Below, in pieces: positions 25,151 through 37,616 of a DNA stretch of 64,000 bases (position 1 is its first letter; each line of letters starts with the position of its first letter). The translations under genes were made by a program, and so were the position numbers. The notes below the pieces were generated by a model. That model was not told the DNA's origin, ran no database searches, and worked only from the letters and a program-made list of their open reading frames with translations. Location of the stretch: the NCBI GenBank assembly GCA_023653785.1, contig JAMKCH010084879.1:1-64000 (forward strand), written 5' to 3'. The stretch is from Ophioderma brevispina. Taxonomy: Eukaryota > Echinodermata > Ophiuroidea > Amphilepidida > Ophiodermatidae.

Positions 25151-25668
25151 AGAGACACTGCACATTTGAAAAATAGTCGCCCTCAAGATTTTTCAAATCG
25201 ATATTTTTGCCATGTTGTAAAGCTTTATACAAAAACCTCACCCGAAATGATTAGACAAATCAACTTCCTTATGGGTAAACGGAACGATTTTGTAATTTAG
25301 CGTCGCCGGCGACGCGAAATTCAGCAGACGACGAAAATGGCGTTTAAACCCAAGAACACGCACGCAGTAGCATGTTTCTCCACGCATGCACACTGTTTGA
25401 CCGGTCTATAACCTTTGTGGTTTTAATATCATGAGTACGAGTAAAAAATATTCATGTAATATACACTTTGTTGATTAAAGTTTATGGACCCTTAAAAGTT
25501 TGGCCTACAAATTACCTAGGATTCTTTTATCTCCTCATATAAGTTCCTATCTGTTTTGGGGTATGTTATTTTTATGTGTAAAAATATCTCTGTTCTTCCA
25601 ATGGCCTAGACTATCATTTGAAAGCAAATTGAAGAAATTTCATATTTTGTGAAATGTGCCATGCCGCT
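25151..25668. mobile_element. 518-bp TTAA-flanked element, copy A only
   Basis: TTAA at 25,147-25,150 and 25,669-25,672. The terminal repeats are AGAGACACTGCACATTT and AGCGGCATGGCACATTT (inverse of right). The interior includes a GC-rich palindrome, GCGTCGCCGGCGACGC, near 25,301. Copy B reads through without it (TTGAAGTAAGATTG near 39,583). It has no ORF of note and the same TTAA preference as 15,613-15,963, but different ends. Confidence 0.75.
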
Positions 25669-26189
25669 TTAACATTGTTGGTATCTGCTATCTTATTTGA
25701 AATGCTGAGATCTCTTTAAAGTTATTAGTTGTTTTACTCAAAGGCATCAAACATTTCTTCGGCAGAAAGCAGTGGTACCAGCCTTAGTTATCAGTCGCTG
25801 TAAGCCTTAATTATGTAATTAAAATGCCTTTACATTCTTTTTCTTTAGCAAATTATATTTTAATTGAATAAAGGCAAATAGTGTTTGACGTTAACGTAAC
25901 CTTTTCTATCTGCAAGGCATTGAAAATAACATTTTCTCATATTACCATTCTTCAAAGCAAATGGTTCTCCCGAAAATCAACCGTGTCTTTCGATGTCTTT
26001 GGACACTTAACATTTTAACTGCATAAGGGTTTGCACTTCCGTTAGTGCAATGGGGGGGGTGGGGGACCCATTCATTATATAACTACTTCCTACAAGGTTT
26101 GTATATGAAACTCCACCACAGGTTTGAAGGCTGCAAGACATCCACCATAAAGAAACAAAAAACTGACAAAAAATTTTCAGTAATAAAAT

Positions 26190-26650
26190 GGGGGCCAAAA
26201 CTTTGATTTTATTTTGCATCAAAATTGCGAAAAAGACACTATTTGGTCATCTACGGCATTGACCCCTAGAACTTTTGTGCGGATTGTTTATCGGTTAGAA
26301 TGAACTCAGTACAATTTAAGCACAAATATAAATGTATCATGCCTTTATATTTTGTATTTTACTTTCTTACTTTTAACCAAGGTTTCTTCTAACAGGACCC
26401 GCATATGTAATATAAAATATATGGCACCTATGAATTTTTTGGATCAATTCTTTACTTTGTTTATTTCACTGGCGTATACCATTAGGAAAATCAGCATCGC
26501 AGTAAGCCTCTATTATTTATCATTTTTTTTTGTCACGGGCCTTCCGTTACTGTGCATAAGGGGGTAATGGGCTTCCTAGGGACCCATGCTAATTATTGAA
26601 TTTTGTGCTGCGTCGATGCAAGCGCAACTTAAAGTTATGACCGAATACAA
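26190..26650. other. Copy A-specific insertion, about 460 bp
   Basis: Copy B joins AAAAAACTGAAATCAGAACA directly to the AACCAAATAT..GCACCG anchor (40,080-40,165), whereas copy A has extra sequence between the same anchors. Its right part contains CTTAAAGTTATGACCGAATA. I found no clear inverted ends. Confidence 0.45.
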
Positions 26651-27266
26651 AAAAAATAGAAACCAAATATTATTGCACCGTTTAAAAAAAAATGCCGGCC
26701 AAAAAGGGCCCATAGGACCTCCCTTAATGCATTTAAGTTTTGAAGACATAATATTTTCGGTAGATCATCTTTGTTCTTAGAAGGACCACATAGTTCTTAA
26801 CAGTACCGACTAAATTGAACACAAACATTTTCGAAAATTGCTGAAGATGCGCGACTTTCCCTTTAAAAAGGGGGGGGTGAAACCATGTCTCTAAACGTCA
26901 AAATTACTTGTAACACTGCTGAACTCGCACTGCAGTCACAGCAAGTATACACTATATACATTGATAAAACATTTCAAAAAATATTTTACAACATTTTCTA
27001 TTCTCTTGATGTGATTTTCTTTTAAAAACAATATAGTAGAAAAGATGAACAGGTGTACATCGATTTTACATTCATCCGCAATGTCGATTTTGTCGACCAT
27101 ACTTACATTAGTAAATACACACCTAAATTGATTTTGTTTTCGCTGTTTTGGTTGTAGTTATTGGCCATTGTTTTTGGATGTTTCTATGACCACCCGACAG
27201 AATGCAAAACGCTGAAGACCTGTTATCAGAATGCTAATGGTTTTGAGCTGGCGTAATTTGTGTAAC

Positions 27267-27425
27267 CAGGGCCGTACGCAGGTTTTATTTTGGGGGGGGG
27301 GGGTGCCGGATTTGAAAAAGTGGACTTTTTTTTTTCTCGAAAAAGTGACTTTTTTTGTAAAAGTGGACTTTTCCCCTTGGGTGGAATTGGGGGGGGGGGG
27401 GTGCTCCCCCCCGCGTACGGGCCTG
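27267..27425. mobile_element. hAT-type MITE (159 bp) with 8-bp target duplication
   Basis: The left terminus is CAGGGCCGTACGCAGG and the inverse of the right terminus is CAGGCCCGTACGCGGG. A perfect 8-bp target duplication, TGTGTAAC, lies at 27,259-27,266 and 27,426-27,433. The interior has G-runs and AAAGTGGACTTTT repeats. Copy B carries the unoccupied site (GTGTGGTAACG, about 40,884). TIR and TSD length are those of the hAT superfamily. No transposase. Confidence 0.88.
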
Positions 27426-29355
27426 TGTGTAACGTGTTAATATGTATAAGCAACACAACGAATTGGTTATCACCTTGTTTTTAACACCGACTCCTTGTTC
27501 AATCACCAATGATAGGTTTGACGTTTGTCTGTTTATAGCCGTCACAATAACGAGGGTGTTGTGTTTTATAAGAATATTTTGAAATCAAGTGCCTAAATCG
27601 AATTAATTTCATCGGGAACCTGAACCTTTTCATGTCGACTGACAAGGACTGGAATATGCTGAAGCCATTTTAAACTGCGATCATAAATTATTGTAGTTAG
27701 AAGTGTAAGAAAGTAGTCGCAAGGGCCGTTCAGTGGGAAATACCAACACTAATATTCAAAACAAAACAGTAAGAACAAGAACAGTAAAGAAGACGAATAA
27801 AATCCTCATCCTAACTCGCGTCACACATCTTTTCTCCCTGCAAGAGCTTTTTTGTTTATAATCCATTTTTTTTTTGGTAATATAAATACATGAAAAAGGC
27901 AGTTTTTATCTCGCTGAAACTTGTATTGGTTCTCCCATCTTTGTCTTATCTCGTCTGTTTCACCGATGCAAAATTGGAAATGAGGATAATCATTCGTATC
28001 ATATTTATTTAAAATTCTCAAATTTGCTGATCATGCTTAAAAGGTCACGGCTCTGTGTTTTTAAAACTGCCAGAACGAATATTAATTGGAACCTCCATTG
28101 TCATGAGGTGTAAAAATTGTGTCCGAAGATGACCAAGCTGAACTACAACTAAATATAGGCGCCAATCGGTACAAAACGGTGACAATGACGGTGAAGGAAA
28201 GGAAGGAAAGAACGAACAGGTGTAGCGATGAACATCATGACCCGGTCCTTCAAGTCTGTTGAAGGAACAGAACAAATTTAAAACTGTGTTGTTTAAACTT
28301 TCCAACCAAGACTGAAAGGTATTTTAATTTCCGGGTATTTTTTGTCACTGTTCAAAAAATTTATATGGCCTACGCGTATCTATATATACACGACCTAGTT
28401 TTAGCTTAAATTCCAGATCTACCAATGGTATCGTGTGTGGCGTGAGTTTTATTCAGTTATGACTAATTGTTTAGAGAAAACACAACCTTTCTTTCTGCCA
28501 GATCATTTGTTTAGCATAGTGTAATAGCTCGAGGAAAAAACTACCGTGTATAGAGCCTTTGCCATAAGTGACACTTGGAAAAACAGTTGTGGCTGGGAAT
28601 TTGTGTGCAATTGTCTTCACAGAAATGCCAGGCAGAGAAGATCAAGTGCAGCCGGCCAGATCTATCGGCCAAGTGGAGTGGTGTTTCGCCCTCGCTTCTT
28701 GTTTTATCATTTTTTCATCCCAATTGTCATCGCCGATTTGACTTTTCCATTTTGTTTGTGCATTTTTGCTCCATTTGAACCAAACTACGGCACTGGTGCT
28801 GGGGAAATTTCGTCCGATTGCCGCCTATTCGACTGATTTCACAAACGAGCCAAAAATTAAACCAGAAAAGTTGAAACTTCATTGCCGATTTTTCGCATAA
28901 TCGTACGCGATACACAATTTCTTACGCACTATTCTGTTCGAACGTTCCCTACTTACAGCGAACTAGTGGAATCTGGCCGACACTAAGAATCTGTAATATG
29001 GAAGTCTAAAAAATATCATACAATCGTCCTAGCTCTTACGGCTACCTTTAATTATTGCAATGCAATTTGTGCTTGTGACTAGCAATGCATACGTGCTTGA
29101 CAAGAACCACGCAGGCATAATGCCCGCTTTAACGCAGAAAATCGCCTTTACAAGTGCAATCATAGCAATTTGTATCTGATTTTCATCACATTACTATATA
29201 CATACAGAAATATCTCGAATATTCAACATCACATAATAGTACATCATGTGCACAATATACAGAGCGTTAGATATAAAACAAATAGATATAAGACGTGTAC
29301 GTTGTGCAATTTCCTTTACTTTTACTTCGAACACAATTGACACTTGGCTACACCT

Positions 29356-29547
29356 CTACAGCAACTGAGACTCTATTGTTCTGAAGGACTTATCTTGACA
29401 CTTATTCTTCAGCGCTTGAATTGAATGACTGTTGAGATGCCGCTTGGGACCATGACAATGACAATTCCCGTAGTTTCCATCATGAAGACCTCCTAGCTTC
29501 CATTCTAGTCCTAGTGACAAAACTTTCAAATGTTTAATGTACACCAT
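29356..29547 (-). other. ORF partly conserved in both duplication copies
   Basis: A 63-codon frame containing LSLGLEWKLGGLHDGNYGNC then HCHGPKRHLNS. In copy B (about 44,010-44,160) the same register is kept for about 40 codons (LSLGLEWKLGDLLDGNYGNC, then HCHGPK) and is then shifted by one extra base at AAGC(A)GGCATC. There is no known domain and splice signals are unclear. It may be a short exon or transposon fragment. Conservation alone is weak evidence because the whole region is duplicated. Confidence 0.25.
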
Positions 29548-30703
29548 CCTAGCGTTTTATAGTTATTTCCCAATGCTGTAGATGTTTCAAAGTAGAATAC
29601 TAGTGCTATAAGGTGATGGTAAAAGAAACACATGAAGTCCTTTGACTTCCTCCAGAGGATCATAATACTTTAAATCGGGCAAGCACGACCTATGTTTAGA
29701 GTCATTTGGACAAGTGACATGCAAAGACATGCATTCTTTCAGTTATTTAGTCATACTGCGAAATAATGCTGGCATCAAGTTTTGTTTTCCAATGCGATGC
29801 ATATTTACTTCTCTCTATTCACGGTTAATAACTATCTGTTCTTTACAAATAAGAAACCGGCGGTAAAACTCGTTTAGTTTGGAAATGGCTATAAGTGGTT
29901 TTGTGAATTGTGGTAAAAGGAACAAATTAAATCTACTTCGTTTTTTAAGTCTTTTGAATACCCTGGTATTCCTTGCCTAATCATATGGCTTTTAAAAATT
30001 ATTGATACGAATAGAGAGACATGAGGACATTTCCAGAAAAATGCACCCCATGTTTTTGAAACTGATTTTGTGTGTGCGCGCGCATATTTAGAACGCTTAC
30101 CAAATGTATTAAATCACAGCTGAAATTAATACTAAGTCCATAAATGCCGTTTTAATGTAATTAAACAACGATTTAGTATTTTTGTCTGTGGTTAAAGAAA
30201 TGTTAATTAGGCCTATACTTCGTTTGTTACATATTTACCATGGAATACCTTGCCTAATCAACATAAGTAAAATCATTAGTATGGTTAAATGCAATTCCAG
30301 GATGGGGATTTGCGGTAGGATATCATAGAGTATTCATCAAGGCTAACATTTCGCTTTCACACCATTGTTATTTTCTCATACCTTCAAATTCTTTCTCTCT
30401 GTCCGCAATTTCTTCTTGATCTGTCCTTTATCTGCATTCTTACTTTCTCTTTTGTATTTACCTGTGTAAATCACTTTCCTTCTTTCCACTCTCTTTTTCT
30501 TACCCGCCTCCTCTCTTCCTTTCTCTATTGTTTAATTTTCTTTCATCCTCCTCGAATCCCTTACATTTCTTCCTCCATTTCCTTTCGTATACAAACACAC
30601 TTTAAACACCCACATTTTCCAGGCTATTTTTCCTTACAGAAAATCTTCAGCCAGTCTCCGCAGCCATTTCTCGATTGCTTAATTTAATGTAGTCTTTCCT
30701 ATA

Positions 30704-31874
30704 CAGTGTGTCTCAAAAAGAATTGTGCTGTGATTCTCATGGCTTGCGCCCTCTTTGGGATCATTCAACCGTGATTTGTTTTGTTATCAGCATATAGCCT
30801 TGTCAATTGTCTTCTTATTCTGCAAAAATTAGAAACTTCCATCAACACCTTATGGAAATATCGGCAGTTGCAAGATCATTCCGTTTCAACTTCTGCCAAT
30901 GGGATTCACACAGTTAAGGAATGAGGGGAGAAAACTTGAGCTGAGCATTTAGCCTTTAGGTCTCTAACCATAAATTGTAGAGAGCATCAACTAAAGTATA
31001 CATTTTTGGAATCCTTGTGACCAGGCAAATAATTCGGTGTGCTTTCTTCAACAAAATGGAAGCATTCTATAATTAATGTCGAAATAACCTTTCATGATCC
31101 CAATTTCGCTTAAGCGACCCCTGTATCACTTCATCTATCCTTCAGAATGCCCATCATGTTTTTTGTGTAAGCATAGAGTGTAAGGAATCTCAAGTATTCG
31201 CATGTCTGCCTACATAGAGTGTAAGGAATCTCAAGTAATTCGCATGCTGCTACAATTTGCGGGGAAATGGTCCACTTTTTTGCTGGTTTCTTCTTAAAAT
31301 GTCTAAAATTTAAGCTAGTTTAGATGATGTTTGACAAATGTTTCTTCTGGTGATGAGGTGTTCGAAAAGCCGAAAAGGACAATGGGATGGGATGTAGGTC
31401 CACTGCTACGCAAAAATATGCGCAAGCGGAGACCACTGGCTCCGAAAATGTCCACTTCTTTCAATGTTTCACACCCCCTAATTGAATTCTGCGTATGGGC
31501 CTGTACTATGGATCAACTATAACAATGCTCCAATTTCCTGAAAGGCATACCAAATAGTTTATCTTGTCGGAAAGACCCTCTGTGCACAGTTTATGCAATA
31601 TACGATTTATGGTTAGAGAGCTATTGGTTGTATGCTCAGCCCAAGTTTTCTCCCTTCACTTCTTAACTGTGTAAATCCCATTGGCAGAAGTTGAAACGGC
31701 ATTAGCTTGCATAAATGCCGATATTTGCATAAGATGTTGATGGAAGTTTCTAATTTTTGCACGATAAGAGGATAATTGACTAAGCTATATGCTGACAGCA
31801 AACAAATTAGGGTTGAGAGATCCCAAAGAGGGCGCAAGTCATGCGAATCACAGCACATTTTTTTAGACACAATG
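30704..31874. mobile_element. Foldback element, about 270-bp inverted arms, TA target, copy A only
   Basis: It begins CAGTGTGTCTCAAAAAGAAT after TA (30,702-30,703) and ends with the inverse of CATTGTGTCTAAAAAAATGT before TA (31,875-31,876). The arms, about 30,704-30,975 and 31,605-31,874, match along their length (shared TTGCGCCCTCTTTGGGATC and AAAATTAGAAACTTCCATCA). The interior has a 40-bp direct repeat (CATAGAGTGTAAGGAATCTC at 31,173 and 31,214) and a 63-codon frame without a domain. The Tc1/mariner superfamily is inferred from the TA target and end sequence. Copy B has the empty site CCTATATAGCAG near 46,072. Confidence 0.82.
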
Positions 31875-32867
31875 TATAGCATTTTGTAAACTTACAAATC
31901 AAATCTACAAGGCGAACATTCTTGTTCACAAACTTTTAACGTCCCTACAAGTGTAAATATACACATGCACGACCTACACATTTTTATGACTTAACAGCAA
32001 AACTTCATGCATTTATAGTTTCTTCTTTTATAATTATTATCAGTAATACGACCCAAAAGAGTGTCCAAAATGTCATGGAAAAGAAAGGTTTGCTCTGCTT
32101 TTTAATGGATACAGAAGCTAAAATTCTGAAATCAGAGGTTGTTGAACATGATGTACTTGCAAAGTTTGGCTTAGAGAATCGGGCATTTATGGCACTGGCA
32201 TTACTCAACCTAGTCTTTCTCGACTGCATAGCCTCCCACATGCAGCCTCCCACGAGTTCCTGTTTATACATGAGCATCTCGTGCACTACATATGTACACA
32301 GGCGTTGAAGAGTATGATGTATTCTAGTTGGACTGCAAAGTTAAGATTACTAACTGATCAAAACCTTAAATAGGAGCTCCTGACATTGGACCCTATTTAC
32401 TACATGTGAGGTGTTGTAAATGCAAATAAGAAGCTTTGTAATGACAAAAGTAATGAATAAAACGTCTCATTTTCATAATGGCATTTGCTCTGAAAAGAAG
32501 TAAACACTAGAGTTATAGAATAAGCTTTTGGACACTATTTTAAATTAATTAGTGACCCCCTTGGCATGCATTTATTATTATCGAGCACACATACACACAT
32601 GTGCAATTATAACATTTTGGCACGCGAAATGTAAAAGGTAGGCATATCATTAATAATTAAAGTTTAAAAATGCATAAAGAATGGCAGCGTATGCAAAATT
32701 TATTATTATTTGTGTTCCTTAATCTGTTCCATTTTTATCATGTTCCATGATTTGCATGACACCACATGGTGTTTTATTGGGTTCGAAACATCCAAACTGG
32801 AAACGTGGAAGTTGAAACGGTGAAAATAAAGTGGACAGAATTTATTCCATTTGAAGTCAACTATACA

Positions 32868-32915
32868 GTATGTCTCAAAAATGTGTTGTGAAAAGGTAAT
32901 AGCCATGAAGAAGAC
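32868..32915 (+). repeat. Isolated mariner-like terminus at the duplication junction
   Basis: TACAGTATGTCTCAAAAATG then TGTTGTGAAAAGG resembles the terminus of the foldback at 30,704 (CAGTGTGTCTCAAAAAG). It sits just before copy B starts. No partner terminus was found nearby, so it is a solo end or a chance match. Confidence 0.35.
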
Positions 32916-33905
32916 GTTAATGAAATTTGATGGATATAAAGCAATATTTAACGATTTGACCGAAGATTACCCCTGATTACCTCGGAATCGCTTTCAAAAT
33001 GTTGTCATCATTGTTGACTCAACCCACCTAGTTCATAGACATAAAACATTATTCCAAATGACTTTCAAAATATTGAAACCAAATGTTGACCTAAACCCAT
33101 CGAGTTTCATGACTACAATTTTTTTTGGTTTTTTAATATCAATATTGACTACACCCAAGTTTCACATTTTAAAAATGTGTGTGTTTTTGTTTGGGGGGGG
33201 GGGCAGAGGTAAAACTAAGTTAAAATCCAAAAAAAAATATAATATGCAAAAAACATATACCCCTGGTTTCCGCATATTAAAACCGGTATATTTTCTTGAA
33301 AATAAATAAAATGTCCACTTCAATTTCATTTCACAATATCAGCAGTGACCAATGGATACACTAGACTTCAGCATAACTTCATTCCTATTCAATTTACCGC
33401 GTTTTCAGAAGAAAACTTAGTGTCGACGACCTATATTACAATGTAAACTGGTTAGTTATTGTGAAATAGGTACGAGTATTTTATTACTCAACCCGAATCA
33501 TGGAGGTGATAACACCTGGCTATAACAATAGCTCCGCATACCGGTCCTATTGTAATATATATATCCATTGGTCACTATATTGGGAAAAGAAATTGAAATG
33601 ACATTTTATTCATTTTTAAGAAAATGTGCCAGTTTTATGTGCGGGAACAGACAGTTATATGATTTCAATAATTTATTATGAATTTACACTTGGTTTTCCC
33701 CTAGCCCCCTGATGGGGACAACAGAATTTGTTTAATATACAGTTGATTATTTGGTCTACGCCCCATAGTCTATATCGGGTTAAGATCGCCGCAATGTCTA
33801 GATTGTATACAAATTGAGGCCGTCATACACCCGTTCTCTGTTTAGGATTTATTGACCATCATAACAAAATTTCCATGTAGAACATGTCCGTGTATTAAAA
33901 AATAC

Positions 33906-34512
33906 ATCGGTCCTCGGACCGCTTGTGTCGCCTGCCGTCGCGGTTTGTGAATGATAGGCCTCACATGACCTTTGACTTTGATATGTGACCTTTGACCTCA
34001 TAAACAAATGAGGGATTGCACGTAAACTCCATAAACCAAGCTTGGTTCCAATTGCACTTCAACTTTTCAAATGAGGTCAATTTTACATTTTCAGCCTATC
34101 TTACAACTTGACCTCACATGACCTTTGACCTTGGTATGTGACCTTTGACCACATCAACAAATGAGGGATTCCATGTTGCACCTATGACTCCAAGTTTGGT
34201 TCCAATTGAACTTCAACTTTTCAAATGAGGTTAATTTTAAATTTCCAGCCTATTTTACAACTTGACCTCGCATGACCTTTGACCTTGGTATGTAACCTTT
34301 GACATCATCAACAAATGTGGGATGTCATGTTGCACCTGTGACACAAATTTGGTTTAAATCCATCAAAGTATGTGGATATTACAGGCAAATGTTAACCCTT
34401 TTTCACAACAGACATCAACAACAACAGACAACAGACTACAGTGGACAAAGTGATCCCTATGTGTCTTTCTGCCTTAAGGCAGGCGACACAAAACATTCTG
34501 ATGCCGAGGCAT
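33906..34512. mobile_element. TIR element with three 153-bp subrepeats
   Basis: The left part has CTCGGACCGCTTGTGTCGCC then TGCC. The inverse of the right part reads CTCGGCATCAGAATGTTTTG then TGTCGCCTGCC, so TTGTGTCGCCTGCC forms inverted ends. Inside, 153-154 bp units start at 33,959, 34,112 and 34,266 (CCTCRCATGACCTTTGACYT). Most units have two TGACCTTTGACC-type sites, which are DR1 arrangements of the nuclear-receptor half site AGGTCA. Copy A keeps only the GATGCCAAGGCATAAAA right edge near 20,848. Confidence 0.65.
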
Positions 34513-36270
34513 AAAAAGGGTTCCATTGCTGGAGAAAATGACTCTAAAGGTCGTGTAGACCACCTACAATTCATGAACTGTCAATCATAGTTCATAATAT
34601 ATACACCTAACGTCCTCGTTTCTAATATTAATTTTGATTACAAGTTATACATGTAAATTAACACACAAAATAAAAGACACAGTAGCCTCACATCAAAATG
34701 TCACAATTGCTTTTTATTTTGTCATATCTAACACTTAAACTTGTCATGACTCTGATTGGTTAGCTATAATACTGATCATTTTGGGGTGGGAAAACAATAG
34801 GTTATTGTAAAACATAACACTAGTGTATGGACGCTGAACGATAGACTAAGGATTAAGAGTTTTTGTACGTCCATTTGTTGCGTGTTCAATCTTAAAGTAA
34901 TGCACAGAATGCGATAGAAATTGAAATTGTTTTGATGATGCAAGCCAAGCTGTTATAAGTCAATAGGGAAGTTTGTTCAATTTTATTAGTTAGCAATGCT
35001 AAACCCACAATCAGCGATTTTTCCAAAATGTAAATTGTAATTTTGTCTCTCAATTCCTTTTATTGTGTCAGTTCTTCAAAAAACTCGACATTAGAGCTTG
35101 TTAGAGTACTTCAAACCAGTATTTTTTACTATTTCATGACGTTATAGATGGCGTAACCACGACGCCTGCACTTCAAAAATTGAGGGCGTTGTTTGTTGAC
35201 AAACAACGCATGGGCATGTTCTCTCTAAATTCAAACGACCTAAAATTCAAATGTTGTGGATTTAGAATGCAAATGTTCACAGATTTCTTGGTAGGAATGC
35301 AGATTAGGGTGAATAGATTTGGAACATCATGTTGTATACTTGATAAAGTTAAACTATATAAAGTTAAATTCCAATACGCCTGCTATTTAAATTCTTAATT
35401 ACCACCAAAACATCGTTTCAAATTAGGGTTCCGCCCTAAAGTACATTCCATATGTATTCCTAGCACATTCCTACTTAGTACACGCGTCTATCGCATTTTG
35501 TACATACCCATCTAGCAATGCATGCGACATAACACATACCACATTACTTCAAGCTTGAATGATAATTGCAGCATGATCAGCAATATGATGTTTTAATGAT
35601 CCACAGTTTACAATGCGCAGGAATGTACTGTTAATAGCTATTTCAAATGTAAAATTCAGGAAATTACAATTTATTGCATTTTGTCAATGTCTAAAGAATT
35701 AATATTTTTCAATTTATATTCCTGGCGTCTTCAGCAGTATTTATCACTCTGATACATATCTTGTATTTTTCGTGCCATTTTCATTTTATTTTTATGAATT
35801 AGCATTTTATGTTTGCCTTGTATAATTACATAAACATTGAACATTTCATTTCTCGTAGTAAATGGTCGGATCATTTTTTAAGAACCGCACTCTTTTTCAC
35901 AATTTTGAGATTTGGGTACATTACCTGTACAAGTTTGACCTTGGGCAAATTGAGTTATAGAGGTTACACGAAGTGATCCAGTGTTATAGGTCAAAACAGG
36001 TCAAAGGATTACAACGTTTTGTACAGGTGCCAGAATTTCAAAATGTAAATAAAATTGCCCTCATTATATTTATTTTAAAACATCCAAAATAGGTATACTT
36101 TGCTATGCCCATAAAGATCATACTTAATGTTATGACGTAAATACGATTTACGGCCACGTAAATAAATTGGGGTGTTTTAAGTTTCAGCCATGTTTACATC
36201 TTCAAGATAACATCTTAGATATAGCAAACTATACCTGGTAAGGATATTTGTGCCATGAAAATAATATGCT

Positions 36271-37028
36271 ACTAGTGGAACGGTTTGGACTGCAAAATTG
36301 TCGACAACCCCTCCCCTCGGTACAACAAAATGCAACCACTTCTATTCGAAAGATAGTAATAAATAATTTTAAAAAAATGCTGGTTGTGGGTCAAAAAAAT
36401 GTCAGGTTGATGGCAAGGGGTGGTTTTTTGGTCCAACAAATCACGTTTTTGATGCTTAAAAACTTAATAAGATTAAGCATTTATTATTTATTATAGCAAG
36501 AGCAACTTTATTTTAATCCTGAGGTGCACTACTCAGCAACTATGACATTTAATATTGAGGAGAGTGAGGCGGGGAGACAAGAGATAAAGGGGGGTAGATG
36601 AAGTGAGCCCCAAAAGCACCGGGGGATCCTAAAAAAAAACAACCTTTTTATACATGTCACCACAATGAGTATTACCTGAACCCTTTATGCAATGTAATGA
36701 ACAACCTATATCAATGAACAAAAAGAGGACCATTAAAAAGCAGTTGCGTAATAGCTTGGACTGGAAAAAACAAAAAGAAAAAAAAAAAAAAAAATAGTAA
36801 TGTCCGCGTAATTGGAGCCCCAAAAATGACATTCTTCGGCATTTAGAGAAGAAATTGCATCCTCTGCCACCAAATAAGAGGGCAACCACAACCAGAATGG
36901 CGGAGCAGCGCAGAGAGTATCCTTCAAATAAAAGAGAGTGTGTTGTTGTTTCAGTTGTACGAAGGGAGGGGTTGTGGGTGGTAAACTCGAAACAATAGAA
37001 AGCACTTTCAAAGCTCGGCCGCTCCCGT
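36271..37028. mobile_element. Copy B-specific insertion with subterminal inverted repeat
   Basis: Copy A reads ATATGCGACTACTTTCAATC straight through (about 22,934). In copy B, 758 bases interrupt it. ACAACCCCTCCCCTCGGTAC at 36,304 recurs inverted (GTACGAAGGGAGGGGTTGT, about 36,958). The outer ends GGAACGGTTTGG and inverse GGGAGCGGCCGAG match loosely. An A-run lies near 36,780. The frame at 36,629-37,078 (minus, 149 codons) spans the insert edge and has no domain, so I do not call it a gene. Confidence 0.5.
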
Positions 37029-37616
37029 ATACTACTTTCAATCAAAGTAGAATCCCCGTTATGTGATTGTGACCGCAATTCTCAAATTGCCCAAGCGTTC
37101 CAAGGGGACAACAACCTGTGGATTCTTCAACTGGTCTATTACTTTCAGCAATTTTGATAATAAAATTACATTAGTAATAAACTTCATAGCGTGGGGGGCT
37201 CGGTCTTCAATGAGGCTGCTTCCCGACCTTTAATCAAAAGAAGAAACAACTGCAAGCGCTCAATCGATTGTGGAATTACAGTGGGTGATAATTACAGTGC
37301 AATTAATTCGACTTAAGCAATAATAACAGCATTCACTACCATTGTTAAATGCCAGGGAGATTGTACCAACTTATATAGTGGTTAGGAAGTAAAAATAGAG
37401 GTATAAATCAGATCATATTCTAGAAGATTTGAATAGTTTGCAGGGATGTGCTGAATCAGAATGTTTGGGTTGCAACCTTGGGAATGTGTGAAAATTAGTA
37501 CAGGGGAAATTTGAATCAAGGCAAATTGTGTTCAAGGTACAGTAAATGTATTTATCTCATTATAAGGCTTTAAAAAAAGGTTATAGTTTGTATGTTCCGA
37601 CCTTAAGTTAAAACAG

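Larger units (their letters stand above)
20413..32920 (+). repeat. Segmental tandem duplication, copy A
   Basis: Collinear in direct orientation with 32,930-47,815. Anchors run throughout: GATTACCCCTGATTACCTCG at 20,451/32,968; ACCATCATAACAAAATTT at 20,757/33,854; TACAAGTTATACATGTAAAT at 21,252/34,640; CGGCCACGTAAATAAATTGG at 22,822/36,152; CCATTGACAATTCCCGTAG-type sequence near 29,460/44,100; the CACCACRTGGTGTT block near 32,760/46,990; and a GGTWATAGCCATGWAGAAGA block at the right ends. No complete gene lies inside. Elements present only in this copy are listed separately. Confidence 0.9.

Noticed and set aside
27226..27545. Four overlapping 64-86 codon ORFs around 27.3 kb
   Set aside because: They translate the G-run hAT MITE and its target site.
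36629..37078. 149-codon minus-strand ORF
   Set aside because: Crosses the edge of the copy B-specific insertion and includes a T-run; no domain in the translation.
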